Below, in pieces: positions 1 to 8,595 of a DNA stretch of 64,000 nucleotides. How positions within the stretch are numbered: the stretch's first letter is position 1; each line of letters opens with the position of its first letter. Under the pieces are notes generated by a model that worked only from the letters and a program-made list of their open reading frames with translations, was not told where the DNA came from and searched no databases. This stretch comes from Nitrosospira multiformis (GTDB lineage Bacteria > Pseudomonadota > Gammaproteobacteria > Burkholderiales > Nitrosomonadaceae): contig NZ_FNKY01000001.1 of the NCBI RefSeq assembly GCF_900103165.1, positions 2,046,001 through 2,110,000 on the forward strand, written 5' to 3'. The translations under genes and the position numbers were made by a program.

Positions 1-137
1 GCCGTATCGTCGATACCGATTTTGCGGCGGAAACCGCCACATTATCGAGGAACCAGGTGCTGCAACAGGCGGGGACGGCGATGCTGGCCCAGGCCAATGC
101 CATGCCGCAGTCTGTGCTGGCACTGTTGAGAGGTTAA
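1..137 (+). CDS. fliC: Flagellin, C-terminal end (partial)
   Basis: The first 137 bases read open from base 3 and end in TAA at 135-137. The 44 visible residues form a flagellin D0 C-terminal helix, ending with the typical [11 protein letters not shown]. Flagellin polymerises into the external filament, and this terminal helix packs into the filament core. The start lies outside the window. It is followed by two hairpins and then fliD, the usual fliC-fliD order. Assignment is firm for the domain; the paralogue cannot be named. Confidence 0.88.
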   Translation, partial: RIVDTDFAAETATLSRNQVLQQAGTAMLAQANAMPQSVLALLRG

Positions 138-178
138 CCAGGCAGGCGATTAACCGGTCAAGAGCCGGTTATCAGGAA

Positions 179-213
179 CGAATCCGGGGGTGATCCCCCC
201 GGATTCGAGTTTT
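179..213 (+). terminator. Rho-independent terminator of flagellin gene
   Basis: A 12-bp GC-rich stem (179-190 paired with 196-207, core CCGGGGG/CCCCCGG, 5-base loop) is followed by a short T tract at 210-213. It lies 42 bases after the flagellin stop. A weaker hairpin (AACCGG/CCGGTT, about 152-170) sits just before it. This would separate the abundant flagellin transcript from fliD. Confidence 0.75.
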
Positions 214-224
214 GAAATCAAACG

Positions 225-262
225 CTTTGTAATCCGATTTCGACTGAAGTCGGATTACAAAG
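225..262 (+). repeat. Perfect inverted repeat in the fliD leader
   Basis: A perfect 13-bp stem (225-237 with 250-262) can extend inward through a wobble pair and three more pairs to a GACT tetraloop. No T tract follows. It lies between the flagellin terminator and the fliD start at 361, so it would be in the fliD 5' leader if transcription starts upstream. It could be a second terminator-like or mRNA-stabilising hairpin, or an operator. Confidence 0.5.
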
Positions 263-360
263 ATAGCAGCGAATTGAATAAACCCGTGCCGGATCGCCAG
301 CAAGCTTCCGGCCGCGTGGTAAATGGGACCAATAGGACCCTAACGAGTATAGGCGGAGAC

Positions 361-2370
361 ATGGGCATATCTGCAGCAGGCATTGGCTCGAATCTGGATG
401 TGGATGGAATCGTCAGCCAGTTGATGGCGGTCGAACGGCAGCCGCTTACGCTGCTGGCGAAACGCGAAACCGACTACCAGGCGAAGCTGTCCGCGTACGG
501 GACACTGAAAGGCGCGCTGGCATCGTTCCAGACGGTGATGAAAGGAATGGCTGATGGGACCAAGTTTCAAGCGCTCACAGCCAGCCCGGGGGATGCTTCC
601 ATATTAACCGCCACGGCCAATGCCGCTAATAAAGCGGTGCCGGGGAGCTATTCAATAGAGGTGCAGCAACTGGCGCAACAGCAGAAAATCCGTTCCGACG
701 GCTTTGCCAGCACCGCCAGCGTGGTGGGTAGCGGTACCCTGACGATTCAGTACGGGAGTTACGACAGCGGTAGCAACAGCTTCACCCTGAACAGCGCAAA
801 ACCGGCGCAGACGGTGGTTATCGATCCGTCCAACAACACGCTTGCCGGCGTGCGCGATGCGATCAATACTGCCAATATCGGCGTTAGTGCGACGATCATC
901 AACGATGGCACCAGCAACAGGCTGGTGTTGACCGCAAAGGATACCGGCGCCGCCAGCAGCATCAAGATCACTACCGCTGACAGCGATGGCGTCAATCTGG
1001 ACGCGGCCGGCTTGTCCCGGCTCGCCTTCGACCCGACGGCGGCAGCAGGTTCCGGCAAGAATCTGACCGAAGTGCAGGCTGCGCAGGACGCCAAACTTGT
1101 AATCGATGGGATCGCCATCAGCAAAGGCTCGAACATCGTTACCGATGCAATTGAAGGTGTGACGCTCAATCTACTCAAGAGCAGTATCGGCACCCCGACC
1201 ACGCTAGCGGTGGCGCGTGACAGCGCTGGCATCAAGGCGTCAGTCGAAGCATTCGTCAAGTCTTACAACAATGTCAACCAGACGCTTTCGGATCTCAGTT
1301 CCTATAACGCAGCGGCAAAAAAGGGCGGCATACTGCAGGGCGACTCGGCAGCTTTATCGATTCAGATCCGCATTCGCGCCACGCTATCGGTCGCGGTGGG
1401 AGGCGTGTCGGGTGGCATTGACTCATTGTCCCAGATAGGCGTCGCTTTCCAGAAAGATGGCAGCCTGGCGCTGGATTCCACCAAGCTCCAGACAGCGCTC
1501 GACAATGGCTTCGATGGCATCGCCGGTCTGTTTGCCGTGCGTGGTACGCCGACGGACAGCCTGGTTTCCTATGGCGGAGCCACCAATAAGACGGCAGCTG
1601 GAAATTATGCGGTCGCGGTTACGCAACTTGCGGCCCAAGGCAGCCTCATCGGCAGCCAGGTGGCGGGACTGGGCATTATCGCCGGAGTCAACGACCAATT
1701 GAATATCAATGTGGATGGCGTAGCGGTCAGCGTCACACTTGCCGCAGGGACTTACGCATCGGCGGATGCGCTGGCGGCTGAGGTGCAAAGCAAGCTGAAC
1801 GGCGCCGCCGGCCTGATGGGTGCGGGTAGTTCAGCCGTGGTTTCACAAGCAGCCGGGGTGCTCAGCATCACGTCGGCACGCTATGGTTCCGCCTCCAGTG
1901 TCACCGTCACGGGTGGTAACGGTGCCGCCGGTCTGATGGGTGCAAGTCCCGCGTCGGCGGCCGGAGTGGATGTGGCCGGCACTATCAACGGTGTAGCCGC
2001 GACCGGAACGGGACAGACTCTCGCGGCTGCAACCGGGAACGCCGCAGAGGGCTTGCGCCTGACCATCAACGGCGGCGCGCTGGGCGTCCGCGGTACCATC
2101 AGTTTTTCGCGCGGTTATGCCGATCAGTTGAACACGCTGGCGGCAGACCTGTTGACGAGCGACGGCATCATCGCCAGCCGCACCGACGGCATTAATGCCA
2201 GTATCAAGGATATTGATCGCCGCCAGGAGGACTTTACCCGCCGCCTGGAGGGTATTGAGGCGCGTTACCGGGCGCAGTTCACCGCGCTGGACACGATGCT
2301 CAGCAGCCTGAACCAGACCAGCCAGTTTTTTGAGCAGCAACTGGCCAGCCTGCAACAAAACAAATCTTAA
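361..2370 (+). CDS. fliD: Flagellar filament cap protein FliD (HAP2)
   Basis: This is the filament-capping protein that sits on the filament tip and folds incoming flagellin. The start at 361 was chosen because MGISAAGIGSNLDVDG is the standard FliD opening and a GGAG lies just upstream. The frame stays open to 190, but that stretch covers the terminator hairpin. The product is 669 aa. The FliD N-terminal domain covers about residues 5-105. A flagellin-hook-IN-like segment (YAVAVTQLAAQGSLIGS) lies in the middle, and the coiled C-terminal helical domain ends in SQFFEQQLASL. The central part repeats GAAGLMGA twice, suggesting duplicated outer-domain segments. fliS follows after 15 bases, so they are co-transcribed. 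Confidence 0.93.
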   Translation: MGISAAGIGSNLDVDGIVSQLMAVERQPLTLLAKRETDYQAKLSAYGTLKGALASFQTVMKGMADGTKFQALTASPGDASILTATANAANKAVPGSYSIEVQQLAQQQKIRSDGFASTASVVGSGTLTIQYGSYDSGSNSFTLNSAKPAQTVVIDPSNNTLAGVRDAINTANIGVSATIINDGTSNRLVLTAKDTGAASSIKITTADSDGVNLDAAGLSRLAFDPTAAAGSGKNLTEVQAAQDAKLVIDGIAISKGSNIVTDAIEGVTLNLLKSSIGTPTTLAVARDSAGIKASVEAFVKSYNNVNQTLSDLSSYNAAAKKGGILQGDSAALSIQIRIRATLSVAVGGVSGGIDSLSQIGVAFQKDGSLALDSTKLQTALDNGFDGIAGLFAVRGTPTDSLVSYGGATNKTAAGNYAVAVTQLAAQGSLIGSQVAGLGIIAGVNDQLNINVDGVAVSVTLAAGTYASADALAAEVQSKLNGAAGLMGAGSSAVVSQAAGVLSITSARYGSASSVTVTGGNGAAGLMGASPASAAGVDVAGTINGVAATGTGQTLAAATGNAAEGLRLTINGGALGVRGTISFSRGYADQLNTLAADLLTSDGIIASRTDGINASIKDIDRRQEDFTRRLEGIEARYRAQFTALDTMLSSLNQTSQFFEQQLASLQQNKS

Positions 2371-2385
2371 AAGGAGAAATCTGAT

Positions 2386-2853
2386 ATGTACACCGCGTCC
2401 GGCTATGGCATTCATGGCGTCAGCGCCTACGCCCGGGTGGGCCTGGAAACCGGCGTTATCGCGGCTAGTCCGCACAAGCTTATTCTGATGCTGTTCGAGG
2501 GTGCGCGCACTGCGTTGTCATCCGCTCTCCTCCATATGAGAAATGGCGAAATTACCCCCAAGGGGGAAGCAATTTCCAAAGCCATTGCGATCATCAGTTC
2601 CGGGTTGCAGGCCAGCCTCGATGTCAAGGCCGGTGGCGAACTGGCCCAGCAGCTTCATGCGCTCTACGATTATATGAGCCGCCGGCTGTTACAGGCCAAT
2701 CTGCACAACAAACCCGAGTATATCGAGGAAGTGGCCCGCCTGCTGGGCGAACTGAACGAAGCATGGGAAGCGATAAGTTTATCCCCTTCGCCACAAGCGG
2801 GGGATTCCAGTGTTCAAGCAGCGGGGCTTGCCGCCGGTTATGGAAAGGCATGA
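2386..2853 (+). CDS. fliS: Flagellin export chaperone FliS
   Basis: FliS is a cytoplasmic four-helix chaperone that binds the flagellin C terminus and prevents premature polymerisation. The 155-aa product has the family signature SPHKLILMLFEGA near residue 28, a central helix with GLQASLD, and the LYDYMSRRLLQANL motif. A strong SD (AAAGGAGAAA) precedes the start. Its stop overlaps the fliT start as ATGA, which supports translational coupling in fliDST. Confidence 0.94.
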   Translation: MYTASGYGIHGVSAYARVGLETGVIAASPHKLILMLFEGARTALSSALLHMRNGEITPKGEAISKAIAIISSGLQASLDVKAGGELAQQLHALYDYMSRRLLQANLHNKPEYIEEVARLLGELNEAWEAISLSPSPQAGDSSVQAAGLAAGYGKA

Positions 2854-3194
2854 ATCCCATGAATAGCACGGATACGCTCGCCGCCTACCAGAACATTTCC
2901 AATGTTACCGGCGAAATGGTCGCAGCTGCCCAAGCCGGTGAATGGGACCGTCTGACGGTACTGGAACGGCATTACGCCACACTGGTGTCGCGTCTCGCGA
3001 CCGCGCAGCCTGCGCGGCTTACAAACGAAATGCTCCGGCAAAAAATTGAATTGATTCACAAAATCCTGGCTGATGATGCCGAAATACGCAGCCACACCGA
3101 GCCCTGGCTGGGGCGTGTGCAGAGTTTGCTCGGCAATGCGGGAATGGAACGGCGTTTACGCCGCGCGTACGATCAGGAGCCGGGTGGCACATAA
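2850..3194 (+). CDS. fliT: Flagellar chaperone FliT-like protein
   Basis: This small, mostly helical protein (114 aa from 2850) occupies the fliT position directly after fliS. FliT proteins bind FliD and, in enterics, the master regulator. The fold is supported by a heptad-like helix (AAAQAGEWDRLTVLERHY) and a second long helix around QKIELIHKILADDAEI. The ATG at 2850 overlaps the fliS stop. An alternative ATG at 2859 sits at better spacing from GGAAAGG at 2842-2848. Sequence conservation in FliT is low, so the call leans on position, size and the helix pattern. Confidence 0.8.
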   Translation: MNPMNSTDTLAAYQNISNVTGEMVAAAQAGEWDRLTVLERHYATLVSRLATAQPARLTNEMLRQKIELIHKILADDAEIRSHTEPWLGRVQSLLGNAGMERRLRRAYDQEPGGT

Positions 3195-3241
3195 CAAACC
3201 GGATGGGGCGGCGACCTTACAAAGTACCCTGGACACACGAT

Positions 3242-4363
3242 ATGTTTGCATTCAATGCACTCAACGCATTAACCCGTATTTATCCCGGCCTGATGCTGGC
3301 GCGCCGGCAATCCGGCGACACCCAGTTGCTGGCGGGACTGGAACCGGGCCAGCGGCTGCGGGCCACGGTACAGAATAGTCTTGCCAACGGCGAGTTTATG
3401 GTGGCGCTGGATGCCCGCAATGCAGGCAATACGGGGAGCGGGCAGACATTACACATGAAGCTGCCCGCAGGAGTCAGCTCAGGTGACGTGTTGAACCTGA
3501 TTTTTGTCTCCCGCGAGCCCCAGCCAACATTTACGCTGACCACTGAGGCGTCACCTGCGGGAGTTTTTTCACGATTGAGCGAGACTGGCCGTCTTATCGA
3601 TAGTCTGCTGCGCCACCCGATCTTCCCAAGCGGTTCCGCAACGTCGTCAAGCGCGACTTCCTTTCATTTTCCGTTGCTCGCCATGCCGCCGGCCGATGGC
3701 ACTGACCTGGCACGGAGCCTGGAAAGTGCTCTTAGCCGTAGCGGGCTATTCTACGAATCTCATCTGGCACAGTGGGTCGCGGGCACAAGGTCGTTGGCGG
3801 AACTGCTGCTGGAGCCGCAGGCGCGCCTGTCCGGACAGCCAATCCGGTTCTTTGCGGACGCCGAGTCGAACGCGGCCATCGCGCTACACAACAATAGCGC
3901 TGATGATACCGGCACCGCTGACGCCACGTTCGCATCCGAGGTGCCCGATCCGGTGCATCCCTCCGCCATGGCTCTTGTGCGGCAACAACTGGAAGCTTTC
4001 GAGATGCGCCATTTTTCCTGGCAGGGTGTGGCATGGCCCGGTCAGGCCATTGCATGGGAGGCGCTCGAAGAAGCACCGCAAGAGCAAGAAGAGCGGGAAG
4101 GGCTGGAAGGGCTGGATCAGCCCGCCGCAGCCTGGCAAACCCGCTTGCGGTTGACGCTGCCGAACCTGGGGCTAATTACCGCCAGTTTGCGGCTCAACAC
4201 TCGCGGCACGGGCGAGATGAGCAGCGTGGATGTGCGGCTCACCGCGGCGGAGTCAATGACGGCGACCGCTCTACGGGCAGGCGTTGCACCGCTGGCGAAT
4301 GGTCTGGAAGCCGTTGGAATCAAACTGCTGAACATGGGCGTGGATCTTGATGAAGAGGCCTGA
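3242..4363 (+). CDS. FliK-like hook-length control domain protein
   Basis: This 373-aa product has no clear N-terminal domain. It ends with a FliK/Flg_hook-type C-terminal domain: a beta-rich LRLTLPNLGLITASLRL segment followed by VDVRLTAAESMTATALRAG. In FliK this domain contacts FlhB to switch export specificity. The next gene is an FlhB C-terminal homologue that overlaps it by 14 bases, so the pair may mimic the FliK-FlhB interaction. A second, more canonical FliK lies at 11274-12746. The start at 3242 (MFAFNALNALTR) is preceded only by a weak GGA; the frame is open to 3203. The middle is Ser/Thr/Ala-rich and probably disordered. Confidence 0.68.
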   Translation: MFAFNALNALTRIYPGLMLARRQSGDTQLLAGLEPGQRLRATVQNSLANGEFMVALDARNAGNTGSGQTLHMKLPAGVSSGDVLNLIFVSREPQPTFTLTTEASPAGVFSRLSETGRLIDSLLRHPIFPSGSATSSSATSFHFPLLAMPPADGTDLARSLESALSRSGLFYESHLAQWVAGTRSLAELLLEPQARLSGQPIRFFADAESNAAIALHNNSADDTGTADATFASEVPDPVHPSAMALVRQQLEAFEMRHFSWQGVAWPGQAIAWEALEEAPQEQEEREGLEGLDQPAAAWQTRLRLTLPNLGLITASLRLNTRGTGEMSSVDVRLTAAESMTATALRAGVAPLANGLEAVGIKLLNMGVDLDEEA

Positions 4364-4730
4364 TCCACGCGAAGCCGCCGTCGCGCTGGCCTATCGTGCC
4401 GGGCAATCCGCCCCGCAAGTCATCGCCAAGGGACGTGGCATGGTTGCCGAGAGTATTATCAGGAAGGCGCGAGACCACGGCGTCTACGTGCATGAGTCGG
4501 CGGAGCTGGTATCGCTATTGATGCAAGTGGATCTGGATCAACGTATCCCGCCTCAGCTATATCAGGCGGTAGCGGAATTGCTCGCCTGGCTTTACAAGCT
4601 GGAGGCGGGCGCGGCTCTTCCACTTCCCTATAAGGCTTTGCCCTCTCCATCCGAATCCACCGGAAGAACGGAAACCCTTCTACTCGACAAACGCGGCACC
4701 CTGCCGGATAAATCTAAATCCGGTAGTTGA
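4350..4730 (+). CDS. FlhB C-terminal-domain-like small protein (FlhX type)
   Basis: The 126-aa product matches the cytoplasmic domain of FlhB/YscU export switch proteins without the membrane part. Visible signatures are AAVALAYRAGQSAPQVIAKG and VPL-like helices ending LLAWLYKLE. In FlhB an NPTH motif before this block is autocleaved. Here that position reads DPRE, so cleavage is not expected. Such free FlhB-C paralogues are known in several proteobacteria and can partly replace FlhB-C in export switching. A TTG at 4347 is an alternative start. The last residues (SKSGS) and the stop lie inside the terminal inverted repeat of the element at 4711-5099, so the native C terminus may have been changed by that insertion. 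Confidence 0.8.
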   Translation: MKRPDPREAAVALAYRAGQSAPQVIAKGRGMVAESIIRKARDHGVYVHESAELVSLLMQVDLDQRIPPQLYQAVAELLAWLYKLEAGAALPLPYKALPSPSESTGRTETLLLDKRGTLPDKSKSGS

Positions 4731-5099
4731 CTGCTCATTCATGAGTTTAGTTCTATGATTCATAAAGATTTCCTGTGTCATTTGAGGTTTACCTTTTGGG
4801 TGAGTCCGCTACAGGGCGGATCGCACGGTTTTTATGGCGCATGGCGGTGTTGCAACGCCTTGAAATGGAACGGTGCCCCGAAGCGTCGCACGAGGGGCCC
4901 CGCGAAGCGGGGATCGGGCAGCGTAGGGGATGCCGCGCCCGCGCCCAACGTCCATGGGGCGCCCGCATCCCGCTTCGGGGTCGCACCTTCCTGCGGAAGG
5001 CACTGCTCCACCCTACGCGGTCGCATTTCGCGTTGTTACGTCTTGCCCCGCACCCCAAAAACCGCACGCTCCACCCTGTCCAACTACCGGATTTAGGTT
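4711..5099 (+). mobile_element. 389-bp MITE-like element, copy 1
   Basis: A 19-bp terminal inverted repeat (AATCTAAATCCGGTAGTTG at 4711-4729, its complement at 5081-5099, 18/19 matches) bounds a GC-rich body. The same body, same ends and almost the same length occur inverted at 15404-15793. No transposase is visible; open frames on both strands follow from base composition. An internal hairpin contains GGGGCCCCGCGAAGCGGGG. No clear target duplication was found. It fills the gap between the FlhB-like gene and fliE. The family name is not known to me. Confidence 0.75.
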
Positions 5100-5126
5100 A
5101 AACCGCCAGATCGATAAATGCCAGTT

Positions 5127-5471
5127 TTACACCGGCATGTTCATGATGTCCTGATATGCCATGACTAGTTTGTTGCGAACCTGCAAGGTGTATTGAAGTG
5201 AAATGTTCGCTTTTTGCATCGAGATCATCGCTTCGGTCAGATTGGCGCCCGGCGCGCCTATTTCAAAATCCTGCATGAGTTTTGCGGCATTTTGTTGCGA
5301 GTTATTGACCTGATCCAGCGAGTGTTTGAATACCGTGCTGAAATCAACGCGTCCACCTTCATTCGTTTCGCGCACGCCTGGCGTGGTTGCGCCGGATACC
5401 GGTTTGCCGGAAGCCACCGCCGCACCGGCCCGCAATTGCGCGAGCATTGCGTCTATCTTCGATACATCCAT
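5127..5471 (-). CDS. fliE: Flagellar hook-basal body protein FliE
   Basis: FliE links the MS ring to the proximal rod and is exported early. The 114-aa product carries the family C-terminal half (FSTVFKHSLDQVNNSQQNA, then LTEAMISMQKANISLQYTLQ and NKLVMAYQDIMNMPV). The start at 5471 has a GTGGGGA SD at good spacing. An in-frame ATG 18 bases upstream is possible. It is transcribed divergently from fliF, with 234 bases between them for promoters. Usual FliE length is 100-115 aa. Confidence 0.93.
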   Translation of the reverse strand: MDVSKIDAMLAQLRAGAAVASGKPVSGATTPGVRETNEGGRVDFSTVFKHSLDQVNNSQQNAAKLMQDFEIGAPGANLTEAMISMQKANISLQYTLQVRNKLVMAYQDIMNMPV

Positions 5472-5705
5472 ACGGTCCCCACTTTTCATATCCGAATATG
5501 CGCACGATAGCATTCCCGCCTTAAATCCGTGCCCTGAAATGGCGGTAAAACTGGCTTCTGTTCTCCGCTTTAAATTCGGCCGGGACATTGATAATGCTGT
5601 CATTCGGTTAAAGCAAGCGTTGCATCCAATGATTGGACGCGAGTTGCGTTCGATGATCGCGAGTAGGAAAACACTTTTGATTGATATTGAATCACCGGGG
5701 AGAGC

Positions 5706-7430
5706 ATGATGACGGCGGGCGCGGAAGCGGTTGCGGTAAGCAGTCCAATGAGTTTGAGTGGTCCACAGATTTTCCTGAGCCGGATGTCCAGCCAGCAAAA
5801 GATGGGTTTTATGCTGGCCGTTTCCGCCATCATTGCATTACTCGCGGGCGGCTGGATGTGGAGTCAGGCTCCCGACTACAAGGTGCTGTTCAGTAACGTG
5901 TCCGACCGCGACGGCGGCGCCATTATTGCAGCCCTGCAGCAAATGAACGTGCCGTATAAATACGCCGACGGTGGCGGCGCCATCCTGGTGCCTGCCAAGG
6001 AAGTACACGATGCCCGTCTCAAGCTTGCTGCACAAGGGTTGCCCAAAGGCGGCCTGGTGGGCTTCGAGTTGATGGAAAACCAGAAATTCGGTACCAGTCA
6101 GTTTCTTGAACAAGTGAATTTCCAACGCGCACTGGAAGGGGAACTTGCACGTTCGGTCCAGGCGCTGGCGGCGGTCAGCAGCGCCCGCGTTCATCTGGCC
6201 ATGGCCAAGCAATCGGTATTCATGCGTGAACAACAGAAACCCAGTGCCTCGGTGCTGGTTAATCTTTACGCGGGACGCACACTTGATTCGCAGCAGGTGA
6301 ATGCGATCGTGCACCTGGTATCGAGCAGCGTTCCGAATCTGCCCATCAAGAATGTGACAGTGGTGGACCAGACCGGCAGCCTTCTAAGCAAGACGGATGA
6401 AGCCAATCCCGGCACCGGCCTGGACCCCAACCAGTTGAAGTACGTGCAGGCATTGGAGCAAAGCTATGTGAAACGGATCGAGGCAATCCTGATTCCGATC
6501 GTCGGACAGGAAAACGTGCGTGCCCAGGTTGCGGCAGATGTGGATTTCGCCCATTCGGAGCAGATGGATGAGCGCTACAAGCCCAATCAGACGCCGGAAA
6601 GTGCCGCGTTGCGCAGTCAGCAGACGTCGGAATCGATGACCTCCGGTCAAGGCGAAGGCGGGGTGCCCGGCGCGCTCTCCAATCAGCCTCCCGCGTCCGC
6701 GACAGCCCCGATTACGACAACCCCGGCCACGCCGCCCAATCAGGCGCCGATACCCGGAACGCCTGGCGCACCCGCCCAGGCGGGCGGCGAGCCCGCCGTC
6801 CCAGCCGTGCCACCGCCGCCCGTCAATACGCGCAAGGATGCCACCACCAACTACGAAGTGGACAAAACCATCCAGCATGTGCGCAAGCAGGTTGGCGGAA
6901 TCAGACGGCTGTCGGTTGCGGTGGTGGTCAATCACCGCAGGGTGACGGACGAGAAGGGAATAACCAGCATGCAACCCCTGGGCGAAGCGGAAAAGGCGCA
7001 GATCATGGATCTGGTGAAAGAGGCCATGGGTTTCAGCAGGGAGCGCGGCGATACCCTGAACGTGGTCAACAGCCCCTTTACGGATATAGAGAAAGAATCT
7101 GTGCCGGAGCTTCCCTTGTGGCAGCAACCGGAGATGATCGAGCTTGCCAAGGAAATCGGCAAGAATGTGCTGATCGGCGCACTGATTCTGTATCTGGTAC
7201 TCGGCGTGCTGCGGCCGATGCTGAAGCGCATGAACCAGCCACCGGCGCAGGCGCCCGCATTACTAACTGGGAATAATGAGGATCAAGAGATGCAATCGAC
7301 GTCTGCTCTAAACCAAGCGCCGCAGCTTTCCCAGTACGATGAAAAACTGGCTCTGGCCCGGCAACTGGCAAGGGACGATCCGAAGATGGTGGCGAGCGTG
7401 GTCAAGAAGTGGGTGGCCGGCCATGACTGA
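5706..7430 (+). CDS. fliF: Flagellar MS-ring protein FliF
   Basis: FliF forms the MS ring in the inner membrane, the platform for rod, switch and export gate. The 574-aa product has a first membrane helix at about residues 32-52 and a periplasmic ring domain with YscJ/FliF-type motifs (ARVHLAMAKQSVFMRE, then ASVLVNLYAGRTL). A Pro/Ala-rich linker runs at about 320-375, and a second membrane helix at about 486-503. The C-terminal FliG-binding tail reads LARDDPKMVASVVKKWV. A strong GGGGAGAG SD precedes ATGATG. The end overlaps fliG by 8 bases, so the two are translationally coupled. Confidence 0.96.
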   Translation: MMTAGAEAVAVSSPMSLSGPQIFLSRMSSQQKMGFMLAVSAIIALLAGGWMWSQAPDYKVLFSNVSDRDGGAIIAALQQMNVPYKYADGGGAILVPAKEVHDARLKLAAQGLPKGGLVGFELMENQKFGTSQFLEQVNFQRALEGELARSVQALAAVSSARVHLAMAKQSVFMREQQKPSASVLVNLYAGRTLDSQQVNAIVHLVSSSVPNLPIKNVTVVDQTGSLLSKTDEANPGTGLDPNQLKYVQALEQSYVKRIEAILIPIVGQENVRAQVAADVDFAHSEQMDERYKPNQTPESAALRSQQTSESMTSGQGEGGVPGALSNQPPASATAPITTTPATPPNQAPIPGTPGAPAQAGGEPAVPAVPPPPVNTRKDATTNYEVDKTIQHVRKQVGGIRRLSVAVVVNHRRVTDEKGITSMQPLGEAEKAQIMDLVKEAMGFSRERGDTLNVVNSPFTDIEKESVPELPLWQQPEMIELAKEIGKNVLIGALILYLVLGVLRPMLKRMNQPPAQAPALLTGNNEDQEMQSTSALNQAPQLSQYDEKLALARQLARDDPKMVASVVKKWVAGHD

Positions 7431-8421
7431 GCTGGGTGTCAATAAAAGCGCGATCCTGCTCATGTCGCTGGGTGAGGACGAAGCGGTGCAGGTGCTCAAG
7501 CATCTCACTCCCCGTGAGGTGCAGAAGGTCGGCACTGCCATGGCAAAGATCAAGAACCTGAGCCGGGATCAGATCGATAGCGTGATCAGCGATTTCTGCA
7601 GCCAACCGAAAGATAAGACCACCGCTTTGGCTCTCGACCCGGAGGGCTATGCCCGCTCGGTGCTTCATAAAGCGTTGGGCGAGGACAAGTCCGCGGATCT
7701 CATCAGCCGCATTCTGGAAGGCAGCGATACCAGCGGCATAGAGGGCCTCAAATGGATAGATTCGCCGTCGGTGGCGGAGCTGATCAAGAGCGAGCATCCG
7801 CAGATTATCGCCACCATCCTGGTGCATCTCGACCGTGATCAGGCAAGCGAGATTCTGGGACAGCTTCCCGAATTGCTGCGTAACGACGTGCTGCTGCGTA
7901 TTGCCACGCTTGACGGCATCCAGCCTTCGGCATTGCGGGAACTCAACGATGTGCTGACCGACCTGCTGTCGGGGAGCGAGAATATCAACAAAAGTCCGGT
8001 GGGGGGCACCCGCACCGCGGCAGAAATCATTAATTTCATGGGCAGCGCAGCTGAGACTTCCGTACTCGACAATTTGCGCGAATTCGATCCGGATCTGGCC
8101 CAGAAAATAATAGACCAGATGATCGTGTTCGAAAACCTGATGGATATCGATGACCGCGGCATACAGCTGGTGCTGCGCGAGATCCAATCCGACACGCTCA
8201 TCATCGCGCTGAAAGGCGCCGTGCCGGAACTGCGGGAGAAAATATTCAAGAACATGTCCAGCCGGGCTTCGGAAATGCTGCGCGAAGATCTGGAAGCAAT
8301 GGGTCCGGTGAAAGTGCGAGAAGTAGAGGCCCAGCAAAAGCAAATACTGCAGACCGTCAGGCGCCTCGCTGATGAGGGTCAGATCGCATTCGGCGGCAAG
8401 GGCGAAGAGAGCTACGTTTAA
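7423..8421 (+). CDS. fliG: Flagellar motor switch protein FliG
   Basis: FliG is the torque-generating switch subunit, bound to FliF on one side and FliM on the other. The 332-aa product starts MTELGVNKSAILLMSLGED. The N domain binds FliF. The middle domain contains the EHPQIIATILVHLDRDQASE motif that contacts FliM. The C domain carries the charged stator-facing helix (LVLREIQSDTLIIALKGA, then EKIFKNMSSRASEMLREDLE). The start at 7423 overlaps the fliF end; a longer open frame upstream lacks homology. A strong hairpin follows directly after the stop. Confidence 0.96.
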   Translation: MTELGVNKSAILLMSLGEDEAVQVLKHLTPREVQKVGTAMAKIKNLSRDQIDSVISDFCSQPKDKTTALALDPEGYARSVLHKALGEDKSADLISRILEGSDTSGIEGLKWIDSPSVAELIKSEHPQIIATILVHLDRDQASEILGQLPELLRNDVLLRIATLDGIQPSALRELNDVLTDLLSGSENINKSPVGGTRTAAEIINFMGSAAETSVLDNLREFDPDLAQKIIDQMIVFENLMDIDDRGIQLVLREIQSDTLIIALKGAVPELREKIFKNMSSRASEMLREDLEAMGPVKVREVEAQQKQILQTVRRLADEGQIAFGGKGEESYV

Positions 8422-8487
8422 CCCGATAATCCATTAAGGCACTAGCACCCAGGTAGGTTTGGAGAGCCGCCTGATGGATTATCCGGG
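8422..8487 (+). repeat. Long imperfect hairpin between fliG and fliH
   Basis: Arms at 8422-8440 and 8469-8487 pair over about 17 of 19 positions, with core ATAATCCAT/ATGGATTAT and CCCG/CGGG ends. The loop is 28 bases. It begins right after the fliG stop and has no T tract downstream, so it looks more like an mRNA processing or stability hairpin than a terminator. A smaller CTCCC/GGGAG hairpin lies near 8560, just before fliH. Confidence 0.5.
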
Positions 8488-8595
8488 CTTGAATAAATAG
8501 TCTCCCTGTAAATTTGGTTTCAGGTTTTGAATTCATAAAGGCGCTTCAAATTTCGACTCCCAGCCGGGAGGGAATGACGCAGGAAATAACAGCCA

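Noticed and set aside
190-360. Longer N terminus for FliD
   Set aside because: The frame runs through the terminator hairpin and lacks homology; MGISAAGIGSNLDVDG at 361 is the standard start.
4755-5154. Open frames on both strands of the repeat element
   Set aside because: They mirror each other in the inverted copy and follow the GC-rich body; no protein family matches.
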